A stretch of DNA of 64,000 nucleotides, from NCBI GenBank assembly GCA_003586115.2, contig QVOM02000042.1, positions 71,236,101 to 71,300,100 on the forward strand, given 5' to 3'. Under the pieces are notes generated by a model, which worked only from the letters and a program-made list of their open reading frames with translations, was not told the DNA's origin and did not search any database. The stretch comes from Salvator merianae (taxonomy: Eukaryota; Chordata; Lepidosauria; Squamata; Teiidae). Both the position numbers and the translations under genes were made by a program. Below are positions 49,789 to 61,997 of this stretch, in pieces (position 1 is the first letter of the stretch; every line of letters starts with the position of its first letter).

Positions 49789-50921
49789 GATAGGAGACTA
49801 GATAGTATACCTACACTAGACTATGCCACCAGATTGGGTTTTTTTTATAAATAACTATGGGTGCGTGGGAAACATTCTTATATTCTAATTTGGGGGAGAT
49901 GATGAATGACTAATGTCTTTTGTTTTTTTTTCTTACCTGTCCACTCAAGGAGGAGGATGAAATTTGGCTGAAAGTGAAATAGGAAGACACTTAGAAGCCA
50001 GTGTCCAACATAATACAACTGCAAATCCAACCAACCCCACTGAAGTGAAGAGTTGACTCCTGCCTAATGCACCATCTGTTCTGATTGGCTCTCATCTAAA
50101 CCAATCAAAAACAAGTTAACACTTGCCTAAGTGCAGCAATAAAGCTGATTCCTTATTTTTTGACCGTTGATGTATGACAGAACTCTTTCTTAATACATGC
50201 TATTCTTGATTGACATTTCTCCTGACCAACTTGGAAAAGAGGGCCTTAAAGAGGGTCAGGATGATGGAAAAGAAAGTGAGCAAAGCATTAGAATCTTCCA
50301 TCAATCTGACCCTGCCTTCCTCTTCATTAGCTTTGTAATTTTGCTTCAGGGTGGGATGGAGCTTTTTTTTTTAAAAAAAATAATAATAAAAGCCAAGGGA
50401 AGTGGTATACAGGCTGAAATATGGAGCCTGACCTAGAGTCCAACTGGGTTTGGATTTTAAACAACTAAATTTCTTCAACACAGATAAAAGCAAACATTGC
50501 CATCCTCCTTTTTTTAAAAACTACCTAAAATACATTTGGTATAGCAATGGTGTATAACACAAGGTCTTCTTGAAATGAACTGCTGAGTAGTCTATTTAAA
50601 TACATTCCACAAGGTAGTTGCACTAATTTGTGAGCTGTGAGTATTGCCTTTTGGAGTACTACACTTCATGGGGCTGAACTAGTGATAAAAAAGCAATTAG
50701 GCCTTTAAAAAAATCAAATGGTCAAGAATGAAATTCAAAAGTCAAGAAAGTGAATCGGGAACATTCTAATTGCAACTCACTTGTTGGTTCCTCACTGCAA
50801 TGTGTCTTCAGAATTGATTTTCAGTTTTATCTACAATTCACTTCCAAGGGTCAACTTCTAAGATCAAAGAAGCATATACATTATGACCAAGTCATTCTAA
50901 ACTTCCCTTATGTAGTGAAGA
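49789..50921. other. Non-coding stretch, nothing recognised
   Basis: No gene supported. Open frames are under 80 codons. Confidence 0.45.
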
Positions 50922-51557
50922 AGGTCACGTTCACATGCAGTAAAAAGTATCAATGTGAACCCTAGGTGATTCACTGGTGGGACTGTTCACATGCCAGTCT
51001 GCCCCTTCCTTGTCTCTTGAACCTTCTAGGCTGGAAAAAGGTCGTTCAGAGGTGGGACGAGAACACAAGGGCCACATCCTACCATCTCTAAGGCATTTTT
51101 GAGCGCCCTTTTTCTTTTGCTGCATGTGAGCACAGCCATAGGCCTTTCCATACTTTGCATCTTGAAATGCTCGTAGCACAACAGCCATTCACCCTGCAAG
51201 GGCTGAAACATCTTGACAACGGGCTACCAGCAATCACAGTGTGAATGCTGGCTGGCAGTGCCATGACCAGCCGGGAAAACATCTGGCCACTGCCACGGCA
51301 ACCGAGGATGCGGCATGACTGTGCAGTCACAGCCACACCACATCACACAGTAAAGCACAGCGTTTGTACCCGGTGCAAACGCTGTGTACTGGGAGCAGTC
51401 TAGCTGCTCCCAGTACAGCTATGAACATGATTTTGTGCTCCACAGCTAGTAGCAATTGAGAGTGGCTGTAGTCTGCTCCCAAATGCAGGGCCTCCTCAAA
51501 GTGCGGACATGCTTCACTAGTGAGCATCTGCATGCTTGTAGTTACATTTAGCTCACA
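50922..51557 (-). mobile_element. MITE, about 630 bp, inverted relative of 38120-38561
   Basis: On the minus strand 'gagcatgcagatgctcac..agtga', 'ggagcagct' and 'cagcgtttgcacc' follow the same order as in the element at 38120. Terminal repeats are diverged (GGTCACGTTCACATGC on the left). The paired GTTTGCACC and GGTACAAAC arms near the middle are also shared. Confidence 0.7.
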
Positions 51558-52887
51558 TATTTGTCCAGTAATAGTAAGTCATCGTCAGTGATGGTTAAAG
51601 ATAGTTGCCAGCTCTTCACTAGGAAAGCCACTAATAAGATACAATATATATTTTTTTTCCATTCCTCAAACAAGGTAAAATAGTTAAATAAAAATAAATC
51701 AGTAAATTTACACACACTGTCCAAAATGTTTTATGAAAATCTAAGGTCTAAAATTCGTCAGGTTCTTTGCTCCATTTTTCAAATTTTGCAGCAACGGCAG
51801 TTTTCTTCCAGCTTCTGTCTGCATATGCGTGGGCCCTCCACTTTAGCACCACTCATAGTTGGCACCTCAAGCAACCGGATGAGTGAAATAAAGCAGCTTT
51901 CTGTTCATCCACTGATACTCTAACTTAAATAAAAGCTGCAAAAAATTTAATGGTAAAAGAGAGCATGAAACAAAATGTGTATCCCAAGTTTTATTCTTGT
52001 CTGCTAGCCAAGATTGAAATCTGCTGAATTTATCAACTTATTCCCCCTCAATTCCTGGTCCCTCACTTGCCCTCTTTCTAGACTGCTATATATAATTTTT
52101 CAGTGATTTCAGATCAATGTGTTATAATTTTTATATATATATTTTGGGTTTGTATTGTAATCCACCCTTGGGATCACTGTAATGAAGGGAAGTTTTATGC
52201 TCTGAGGAAACAAAGAAATGTGAAACAAGGAAGTAAATATCCTATGTTTCCTAATAAAAGTACCAGTTATTTCCAGTTGTCTTTTTGCCTCCTTATATTT
52301 TCTGAAAATTCTGAAAAACAGTCCTTTAATTTAAGGAACATATAAAACCAATCAAAATCTTTTGAAAGCCTAAAAACAGAGCAAACCAGAGAAGTTTTCT
52401 TCTAGTTTCTTCAAGAGGTATCCCTTTCATAGTATCTTCACTGTTTTGATAGTTACTCCTCAAATCTATATGTTTTGGCTGATCCAGAAGACATCTCATA
52501 CATTTTCATAGTATGTGACATTCAGCCAAATTATTTATTAATTTTCTTCCTAATTTTTTTAAAAAAAATATTTCTGTATCTATAGAACCACTAGCGAATG
52601 AACCAGTGCACTTCCTGGAAGAAGGACTGATGAGGAACTATGCAGATCCTGCTGTCAAACAAGCCTGTATAAATACAAATCACTCTGAGGTGTATTAAGA
52701 GAATTATGTAGGCCCATGATTTCCTCTCCTAAACTATAGTCTTCTAAGACAATGAGAATTCTCATACAGTACAAGGAATATTTCATGAACATTTTATTCA
52801 CTGACAAACATACAATGCATGTTTTAAAAAATGAGATCCAAAGAACCACCCTCATGACACTACGGCCTAAGCATTTTTTTCCACTTT

Positions 52888-52923
<36 letters not shown>

Positions 52924-53639
52924 TTCTTTCTTTCCACTGCATATTCTTATTTCCAGGCTGCTGTCCCTAACAATGAAAGTCTCTTCAATTTTAAAGGCAG
53001 CTTATTGTTTCACTTAATTGATATCATATTAAGTAATGTACTCCTTTGGGCAGTTGCTCATATTTTCTTCTGAGCCCAGTCTACATAAAATAATTGTGCT
53101 GATTAAACAAGTATCTTTTTTTCTTCTTTAAAACGACCATCTTCCACTTATACCACTTTAATCAAACAGTCAATTGGATCTGTGACTATTTATACCAAAT
53201 CACAATTCTTTTTAGAACACCCACACTTATACGCAAAGGATGGAAACTAAGCGTAAATTAAGTGAGAAAGGGTTTTTCTTAGCATTTTGATAAAAGGTGG
53301 AGAGATATCTGCTAATTAATGAAGACATGAGTTAAAATGGACTTAGGCTATGTTATCACCACCATTGTGTTCTGATCGTGGGCTTCCGGACTAATGCTCT
53401 GTCTAGTCATCCCAGCCATGACAACATGATAAAGAAATTGGCTATATTCACTTATCCCTCTGGAGAAGCATTCTTACGCGATGACACTGGATGCTATGAA
53501 GGGTCTGTCCAAACACCAAGCCTTCTGACTTGGTAGCATGCCTAGACATCCAAATACATGTAGTGGGATGGGATTGTTAGGCACAAAATGGGACAATGCA
53601 CATCTATCCCAACTCCTGTCAGAAGAGACAATGAAACTA
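51558..53639. other. Non-coding stretch with one microsatellite
   Basis: No gene supported. A (CT)n run lies at 52,889-52,921. Confidence 0.45.
52889..52921. repeat. (CT)n microsatellite
   Basis: About 15 CT units. Confidence 0.95.
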
Positions 53640-54013
53640 GGGACCTTTCTTACACTTGGTAAGTATTCCAGATCAAGCGGCTTTCTAGTATGCTTTGACT
53701 GCATTGGACTATCACTATGCCAGGCCAAAACTGTCCCAAGGGGTTCCTATCCTGGTTTACCGGTAGACCTGAATGAAGATGTCTACAATCATCAAACATT
53801 GTTCCACTCCAGCCATTGGTGCTTCCAATGATATTTGTCAAGGATATTTGAAGCCTAAGTACCTCCTCCATTACTGGAACACCAGCAAGGAGGTAGGCTT
53901 TCAAAGACTGTTTTGTTCAGTTCCACTCTTGTGCCTTGGATGTGATATAGGAGTGATACGGGCCTGGACCAATCACTTACAGTGGTGGGTGGTGCCTGAG
54001 ATGGAGATAAGCT

Positions 54014-54451
54014 AGGCATGTTCACATTTATTATCCAATTTTAAGGTCTTGATATTGACATATGAAGCCTAAATAGTTTGGGCCTGAATATCTGAAGGAG
54101 TGCCTTTTCCCATATAGACCTGCCCATGCTTTAAGATCACAAAGTGAGGACCTTCTTGTACTTCTATTACCCTTGGATGCACAAGAGACTGTGACATGCA
54201 AGAGGGCCTTCTCTGTGGCAGTCCCCTGGCTTTGGAATGCCAGGCACCAACTTTATATGATTTTCAGCACCTGGTTAAAACATACTTCTTCATCTGGTCC
54301 TTTGATTCCTAGTTCTTCTGAATACAGGCCTGCCACGGTGGGTGGGAGGGAGAGAAGTTGGATGGGTTATATTTTTAAATATGTCTTAGTGCTTATTTTA
54401 TCATATGTTGTGACCCACCGTGTGACCAGGTAAAGGACAGGATACAAATGT

Positions 54452-54505
<54 letters not shown>
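54014..54505 (+). mobile_element. LINE 3' end nested in a MITE, with (TA)n tail
   Basis: Translation shows RAFSVAVPWLWNA followed by FSTWLKHTSS, the C-terminal end of an L2/CR1-type LINE frame. A 3' UTR ending 'gtgacccaccgtgtgaccaggtaaaggacaggatacaaatg' follows, and then a pure TA run at 54454-54500. Confidence 0.7.
54454..54500. repeat. (TA)n microsatellite
   Basis: About 23 TA units forming the tail of the nested LINE. Confidence 0.95.
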
Positions 54506-54507
<2 letters not shown>

Positions 54508-54647
54508 GCAAGCAAGCTGCCAAGGTTGGGCCAAGATAGATGGCATACCCAGCCTCCCAATGTAGAGTGTATCTCAGGTCTTATCCCAGAACAAGTGAAC
54601 CAGGATAGTTGGACCACTCTAGGCAAGGTGAATGTGAAAACAGCCTA

Positions 54648-56510
54648 GAAGTACCAGCTCAAAGCCATTTCAACATGCCACAAGAACATACACCCAGATG
54701 TCCTTCACAAATGTCCATGCACACAACTGTGGACAACCCTTCAAAGGGAGTTGAACCTGTTATAACCCCTAGGAACAGGCATAGTCTTAGAAAAGAAAGC
54801 AAAAGAGCTCTGAAGAGAACCATGGGTATTCTGCAGCAAAATGTGAATGTTAGGAGGCAACTGAAGAATTAACACACACACAGACGCAACAACACACTTA
54901 AACCAAAGGATCTCATTTCTGTGTGAAATTGCAAAGGCAGAAAGGATGATGCCAATTTGACAGTGTTTATCAGCAGGGACACTCAAAGAGTATTATTTCA
55001 TTCGAATGTTTTCTGTTTTTTATTGCTACCCAAATAGAAAATCTCATCACAGCAATCTTTGTTATCCTTTTCCTCTGATCATGATGGGAGTGGAATTATG
55101 ATAATGCTGAAGAGGAATCTTCTTCTAGTTACCTATTTCTCCTCTTAGAATGTCATGGGAACTAATCTGTGATAAAAGAGATCAAGCCTTAAGTGGGCCA
55201 CTCCATAAGGTTTCTAGGCTTCATTTACTCAGGAGCAAAATTGTCTTGGTAGTTTAAAAAAAAAAAAATTGTCACTTTTGGAAGAAAATCAGTCAGATCT
55301 GATTAGAGCACACTTGCTTGAATTTTTGTACAAGAGAAATCTGTCTGTTTCACTCATATACTAATTTAAAACAACCCCTAAAATCTATACTAGCAAGTAT
55401 CTAAAAGCCATTAAGTATTTGAAGTCTGACTTTCTACATTCAAAGTATTTTTTGCTGAAGGCAGCAAACATACCATCTGGCAAAGATAGCACACAAAAGG
55501 ATGAGCTATTATGCATTACTGCATGATTCTCCTCTTTGCTTCAAAGAATGCATTTCCCTCACCCATCACATCCCCAGCAAAACCAAACCGTTTTGAACCA
55601 GAAACCAACTCATGGTACTTTACAGCATATTAATATTACTGGACTTTGCCCACATGCCCATTTCTCTTTCTTAATGGCATTTTTTGTGACTGGGTAGCTG
55701 CCAGCACCGACAGCATAAACAGCAAGGGGGACACGAATCTCCTTTACTGAAACTCAAAGCAAGATGTTCCCCTCAAGGTCTGTAGTAAAGGAATATTAGG
55801 AGATACAACTTGAAAACTCTTAAAACTGCATTCATATACTCTGTATAACTTTGTATTTTGAAGACATGGTATGCTGATCAGAGGTGTTCACCATTTCTCA
55901 AAAAGTGATTGCTGCAAATAAATACTGAAGTGTATTAAAATTAATAAGATGGCTTTAGAACCTCAGTTGGTTCAGTTTTCTAATACCTGATATGGTACAC
56001 TTGCAACTATTAGCAATCTCTTAATCCTATTTAATGTTGATACTGTACGCCTAATGCTTCAACTGTTAATACAGTTTTTGATGTAACACAGTTTTGTATA
56101 GCACAGTTTTGCTCTAATGCAGTAAAATGTGAGTTATCCCATACAAAAAAGTTTTGTATGGAAAAAATCTGCTCTTACATGTTCAGTAAAATGTCAATTC
56201 CCTAGTTTAATGTGATCGTGGGAACTTGCAGTTGCACAATTTGGCTTCTGCAGCAGTACTGACATACATTGCTACTCTGGATCTTCATAATTCTCCTAAC
56301 CTTTCCCACCTCACCCATCTTCCATAGGCAGCAATTGCTTCTGTAACACGTTTTGGCACTATGTGCCATATTATTATACAAGGAATGACTATATTCATGT
56401 TTAACAAGAAAGTAATGAATTAAGTTGGCAAGATTTGGGTAAGTAAAAAATAGGTAGAAGATAAATCAGGATCAATATCCTTTGATAGATATGTTGTAGA
56501 TTAACTTCAA
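54648..56510. other. Non-coding stretch
   Basis: No gene supported. 56,040-56,395 has Tigger-like phrases ('tactgtacgcc' at the left, 'acaaggaatgactata' at the right) and may be a mariner remnant. Confidence 0.4.
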
Positions 56511-56717
56511 GTTGTTGTTGTTGTTGTTGGGAACCACTGAGTTGTGGCCAACTCCTGCTTGACTGCATGGGCACTTCCATGGGCCTCTTTATGGAGTTTT
56601 CTTGGCAGAGATACAGAACTGGTTTGCCATTGCTTACTTCTAGATAGAGACTGGGAATTGAACCGGCAACCCCTCTGCTTTTCAGGCAATTTGCTCTACC
56701 ACTGAGCTACAGTGTCC
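56511..56717 (-). mobile_element. Sauria-type SINE
   Basis: Minus-strand head GTAGCTCAGTGGTAGAGC and GGTTCAATTCCC, body 'ggcaaaccagttctgtatctctgcc', end in six CAA units. Sense to ZNF462. The best-preserved head of the five copies. Confidence 0.88.
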
Positions 56718-57765
56718 TGAAACACCACATGTTTACTGTTAGCACAACAACAAAAATATTGACCTTGCCTTCCAAATGACTAAAATAAATCTGAAAAGAG
56801 GAAATGAGCAGGAATTCTTCCTCACACCCACACAAAGGGAAGAGACTGGATTCAGTTCTGGTACTGAAAAGAAAATGTTGAGCTGCTATGTGCTCAAAAA
56901 TACACTGTTTTGTAATTTTTCTCTCTCCAGCCTCATTCAAGACACTATTCTGGACTTCCTTATGATTGATGGATCTCAGGATCAGAGGGAACAATGAAAG
57001 AAATCCCAAAAGAATGAAGTCTGCCACTTGTAGGACCATGTGCCCTCAAAGAGTAAGAAGGAAGGTCAAAAACAGAAATTCCCCTTCCCTGCAATAATTT
57101 CAAAACAGCTTTAAGTAATTTTTAAGATCTTATACTATCCATCAAAGTTAAAAAAAAAACAGACAGAACTGGTATGTTTTTCTTGTAGGGCTGGTCCACA
57201 ACAGAGGTACCAGTACCAGGATCACCCTGCCCTATGACCTCAGAAGTGGAACTTCTCTAACTGAGGGTGCACAGATCAAGTCTATCATTCCCACAGCCTG
57301 AGTTATTATTATGGTCTTTTCTCAGCATAATGGATATGTTGTAAGAAAACAAATGAAATCAATCATGTGCATCCTCATTGCAGTCAGTATAAATCCCGTA
57401 TAAATCAAACACTAGATTAGGTATGAGCTTGAATCATAGATTTTCCCTATACAATAGAACATTCAGCCTGAGTAATATTCTACAACTTTTGAATGCTAAC
57501 TTAGAAGTATGCTAAGGAAGAATCTACACACCACATTCCGACTTTGATATGGGCAACTGCTCAGACAGAGGAAAGCACTGAACAGAATTTTGTGCACTCT
57601 AAGAAGACATATACTAGATTATTGCAATGGTTTCTACATAAAATATGTCTGAAGACTCTTGGAAACTTGAAATAATTCCAGTCAGACGTGGGATAGTTCA
57701 GTTTCAACTGATTCATTATTAGCTGCAGTAGCCACACTATTTAACCAGCACTGATACAAAAGTTT
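56718..57765. other. Non-coding stretch, nothing recognised
   Basis: No gene supported. The open frame at 56707-57039 (minus) has no family similarity. Confidence 0.45.
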
Positions 57766-58193
57766 GGGCCTCTTTGCACTGGCCTGGTGGTGAGTTCCCA
57801 GACGCTTACCAGGCAGGCCCATCCTCCAGGCCCTGCCACTGCTCCTGGACGCTATTAACTATGGACAGCTAAAACGTTGTCCACGGCTTCTGGGAACACT
57901 TGGATGGCTCCTGGTTGGCAGTATTTGCACCCTCTTCTGGGTGCAAATGCTGTGAGTGGATGGTGAGGCATGGCTACGCAGTTGCACGGTGCGTCCTGAT
58001 CACCATGGCAACTGCTATACATTGCCGCAGCTGTCATGCCAGTCAGGCCTGCCGTCTGCACTTAAGAGTCCTGGTGGCCTGGTACAGAGCTGTTCTAGAC
58101 CACGACATGCAGATAGCTGCCGTACCACTGGGTCTTTTCCACCCTAGAATGGTACTGTTATACTATTCTAGGCCGTAAAGTGCAAACAGGCCC
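57766..58193. mobile_element. MITE, 428 bp, full length
   Basis: Ends GGGCCTCTTTGCACTGGCC and GTGCAAACAGGCCC. TTT flanks both sides (57763-57765 and 58194-58196). Aligns along its length with 38120-38561 ('tggatggctcctggt', 'gggtgcaaa-gctg'). Confidence 0.87.
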
Positions 58194-58316
58194 TTTGTAT
58201 CAGTGCTGGTTTCAACCTAAAAGTTTCTATATGTATTAGCCTCAAAGACTTCGTTCTGTCCTGTGATCCAACCCCACTAACAAAATATTTCCACTTCAAC
58301 CTCCCTTTCAGGTTCA

Positions 58317-58441
58317 GGGCCTTTTCACACTTACCTTTGGTAAACCAGACCAAACGGGGACAGATGGCCACACCAGTGGTGCGGAATGGAGCCTGCTAGT
58401 ACACTTGTTGGTCGAGTATACCAGCAAGTGCAAAAACACCC
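58317..58441. mobile_element. Small MITE, 125 bp
   Basis: Ends GGGCCTTTTCACACTTACCT and CAAGTGCAAAAACACCC. TCA flanks both sides (58314-58316 and 58442-58444). Shortest complete member seen. Confidence 0.82.
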
Positions 58442-59921
58442 TCAGTTGGCCTGGAACCTGAAACAGAACATAATTATAGCACCTACATCTGAAATTTCCT
58501 CCTTTGCTTATGTATCTTGTTTTCTATTAGTTTTGTAATTGGTCTTCCAAATAATTCTTGAAATATTATTTCTTTATGTTGGACTTTTAAAACCCCCAAA
58601 ACTTATATTTCTAAAAGTTAACCTATGATCACCTAGAGATGGATCTTACCTACTACTCCCAACCTTGTTACAACCACTAAGGTTGAAGTGGAATTTCAGA
58701 CCGACTCCTAGAGCTTCCCACAAGCAAATGCAACAACAGCACACAATCTTCTCTTGCCTGCAGCTGGTCACAGTGAACCACAAATGCTTGCTTATGAAAA
58801 TAATGTCCATGAATATGGGTTTTTTTTAAGTGTGTGGAAAGCTCTCATTGTTTAGAAAAATGTGTATTATCTTCCAAATTGTGCAGGCAGCGATATGATT
58901 CTTGTTCCATGATCCGTTTGACTTTCACTATTGTTATCTCCATCTTGTTAGTATATAGTCTATATTAGAGTGCATTCCAGGAAACCTAACAGTAGAACTA
59001 GGTCAACCATTAACCAAACAAAATGGGTAGCAGCTCCACAGAGGATGCCCTTCAAAAGCTTGCTTAATGAACTAGTTCTTTAGAACATGTCCCTCATTAA
59101 GGCTGGAGTTCATGGCTTCCATGGATTTTCTTTAATGTTCCTGGATTCATCAGTATGAGAAACTTTTTAGACAGGTAAACCTGAAATGGTCATTCATGTA
59201 ATGAAGTGAAGGCAAGGCAGGACCATTTGAAATGCAAAACACCCCTGGTCTTGAACACTCATCTAGAATGCCAAACTGAACAAGCTCATCTCCAATATTC
59301 CGGTAGTTTGATTTGCATGAGGATATGCTTCTCTCAGTTCACAAAAACATGTGAACTGAGAAAAGTATTCAAGGAAAAAATTGATTAATTTTCACTGTCA
59401 TATCGCAAAAGAAGAAAAGAGGGGGGATCCTGTAAACGTCAGCAGTGTGCTCTGTTTTTAATAAAACTTTAAAGTGAACAGGAGTAGTGGTGGTGGTGTT
59501 TCTGTCACAGTTCTGTATGCATTTGTATTAGACCCTGGTCCTTTTAAGACTTTTTCTTTGTCTGCTTACACCTATATGGTGAGAGATATTGCTGAGAGAC
59601 ATTGGCAAAGTAGATTAAAATGCTTCTTGCTCTGTTACTAAATCAGAGTAACTTAGTTGTCCATTCTGAAATAATTCTATCCCTTTCATAATCCAACTTT
59701 TCAAAGTTTTAACACTCCAAAAAGGAAAAAAAGGAGTATTTTTTTTTCTAAAAAGTTCAAAGTTTCTGCAACATTTGAATTCTATTTACTAGGCACAACA
59801 GAGAATACAATTACTTTCATGTCCTTCCTTAAGGACTTCACATGGGAATCTGTTTGCCAGCTGAAGGAGGTATTTAGAATGGCTGCATAATGCCAGCATC
59901 CTGACAGGCAGACCCAACACT
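58442..59921. other. Repeat-poor non-coding stretch
   Basis: No gene or repeat recognised. 58,790-59,000 and 59,400-59,700 look like unique sequence. Confidence 0.4.
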
Positions 59922-60331
59922 GAGCCTGTTTGCATTTGCATCCACACCTTACAGAGGCCCGAGTGGTGGGGAGTGGTCTGCAGCCACTCCTGATTGTGGA
60001 TGCCTGAAGAGCACTAATTAGTGGTACTTCACAGCCTTACCAGGAGGCTGATGTGATGCATTGATTGCACTGGTACAATCGGGAAATGGGTCCTGATCAG
60101 CCAATTGTGCAGGCATGATCAGCTGGTCATCATGGCAGCAGCTGGACACTTCCCAGCCACTGCCATGGTGAGGATTGACACAGCTACTGGCATTTGCACC
60201 ATGAATGTCGGTAGCCAGTTTCAGGTAAGGTTTCTAGTCACACAGTGTGAACACTGTCTGCACTGCGTGGTCTATTCCACTTTACAATGGGATAATTATC
60301 CCATTCTAAGATGGAAAATGTAAAAAGGCCC
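59922..60331. mobile_element. MITE, 410 bp
   Basis: Left end GAGCCTGTTTGCATTTGCA, right end 'gtaaaaaggccc'. Flanks ACT and ACG match at two of three. The internal plan (repeat-borne GTAAGG near 60,223) resembles the 38120 group, but homology is weaker. Confidence 0.65.
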
Positions 60332-61272
60332 ACGATGATGGGCCTTTCCTAGCCCTTTCTTTGGAAACTATGCTTTTAAGAAAGTCCAAGAGTTCCTGCA
60401 CTTTCTTAAAAGCATTGATGCATTGCTGCCATTGTTGTTTGGTGTAGTCTGTGCTAACACAGCATTGAATTGGGATTCCAAGAACTTCTGAGGGTGCAGA
60501 AAAAAGAAGAAAACAGCGGCAAGTTCATGGAAGTCCAATTAGATGCTGTGCCAGCATAGGCCAAGGGAATCTGGCAGCCTCTTCTGAGCTGTTATGGAGA
60601 AAAACAAGTTAAAAAAAAAGGAAGCCAGATTCTCTCCTTGATATCTGACAGAATCAGTATGCTAGATTAGATACACCGTTTAAGCTGGTCCAATAAGACT
60701 CTTCTGCATGTTTTATCCATCAAGCCTATTTCAGGGGCTGATGAATTAGGTAAGAAGATACTTTGTTTTTGGAATTGTATACATGTGCATGTTACACTAT
60801 GAAGCTCAAACAGTTGAAATGATATACAGTTGTTCCTCATACTGAGCATATGAAGTTGTCTGGTTTCCCCTCCCAAACCTCTGCACTATTCTTGTTCTCC
60901 AATCCTGTATTGTTTCAGAGGACAAAAGGAAAACTTGGCATTATCTACCTCATGCCACGCCACAGTCCCCCTCAGACAGCCAGACCAGTTGAGCTTCCAA
61001 GCCAGCCAGCCAGCAGCTTTAGGCAATGTGAGCATATATCACACTAAGCCTTACCTCCACAACCTGACACAGTGCACAACAGGGTAGCAAAAAAGAAAAA
61101 GATGCAGTTTATGTCCCAATCCATCACACATGCTTACTTCATATAGGGGTGTTTTTTTTCTTACACAGACGGTAGAATAGGATTCCCCTCATGTAGCACT
61201 GATTTGTACAACATGATTTTGCTCTTACACTGTAAACTGTGACTTTTTGCTTATTTATAATAAGGCAATTGA
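60332..61272. other. Non-coding stretch, nothing recognised
   Basis: No gene supported. Confidence 0.45.
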
Positions 61273-61716
61273 GGATGTTTCTGCACTTGTGGGGAGTAGA
61301 ATGACCCAGCTCACCCGGAACAAGACCATCCACACTTGAACAGCCTGTTCTGGGACAGGCCTTGGGCTACCCAAAGTCTCTGATGGCCAGGAACAAAAGC
61401 TCCTATCTTCGAAGTACTTGGAGGAACCATTTCAGCAGTACAATTTGGTGCGCTGCCAAAATGGATCTCCTTTCTAAACCACAGAGGCATGCACCATTCC
61501 ACCTTCTACCTGCACCCTTCCCTGTTAAAACAGGTCTACCAGTTTCCCAGTCTAGGCCATTTTGGTGACCTAGACAGGTTATGCTATGTCCAATGAGGGC
61601 ACAGCATGCTGGCAGGGGCAAGACCTCTCTAGTCTGCACCAGAGTGCAGAAGAGAAAGGTCTAGAAGTGACAGGGCCTCATACTATAGCAGGATGCTGAT
61701 AAATGCAGAAAAGGCC
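61273..61716. mobile_element. MITE, 444 bp
   Basis: Left end GGATGTTTCTGCACTTG, right end AAATGCAGAAAAGGCC. Flanks TGA and TCA agree at two of three. The interior matches 48114-48608 ('caatttggtgcgctgccaaaatggatc' against 'caatttggtgcacagtcgaaatggatc'). Confidence 0.72.
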
Positions 61717-61879
61717 TCAGTCTCTGCAGCATCACTGATATTGATACATTGTGTCTCTCCTCCATGGTATCACTGACTTATTATTTTAGTGATGACTGCG
61801 GCTTTGTGGTTCTCCAAAACCCAGGTCTTTGACAGATGGTGTAATTACTTGAATAATGTTTTCTGTTATTCAAACCTAC

Positions 61880-61997
61880 AGTGGGTAGATTATATTTTAA
61901 GTATGTTTTAGTGTTCTGTGTTTTATCGTATGCTGTGTCCCATCCTGGGGTCTTTGGGTGAAGGGCTGGATACAAATGGAACAAACAAACAAAGATA
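61880..61997 (+). repeat. LINE 3' end with AAAC tail
   Basis: 'ttttatcgtatgctgtgtcccatcctgg' and 'gaagggctggatacaaatgg' parallel the nested LINE tail at 54,400-54,450, followed by AAAC units. Confidence 0.65.

Larger units (their letters stand above)
53640..54644. mobile_element. MITE split by a later LINE insertion
   Basis: Left end GGGACCTTTCTTACACTTGG (53640), right end 'ggcaaggtgaatgtgaaaacagc' (54644), CTA on both sides (53637-53639, 54645-54647). The outer parts 53640-about 54010 and about 54510-54644 align with the uninterrupted element at 25273-25819. The middle 500 bases are LINE 3' sequence plus a TA run. Confidence 0.75.
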
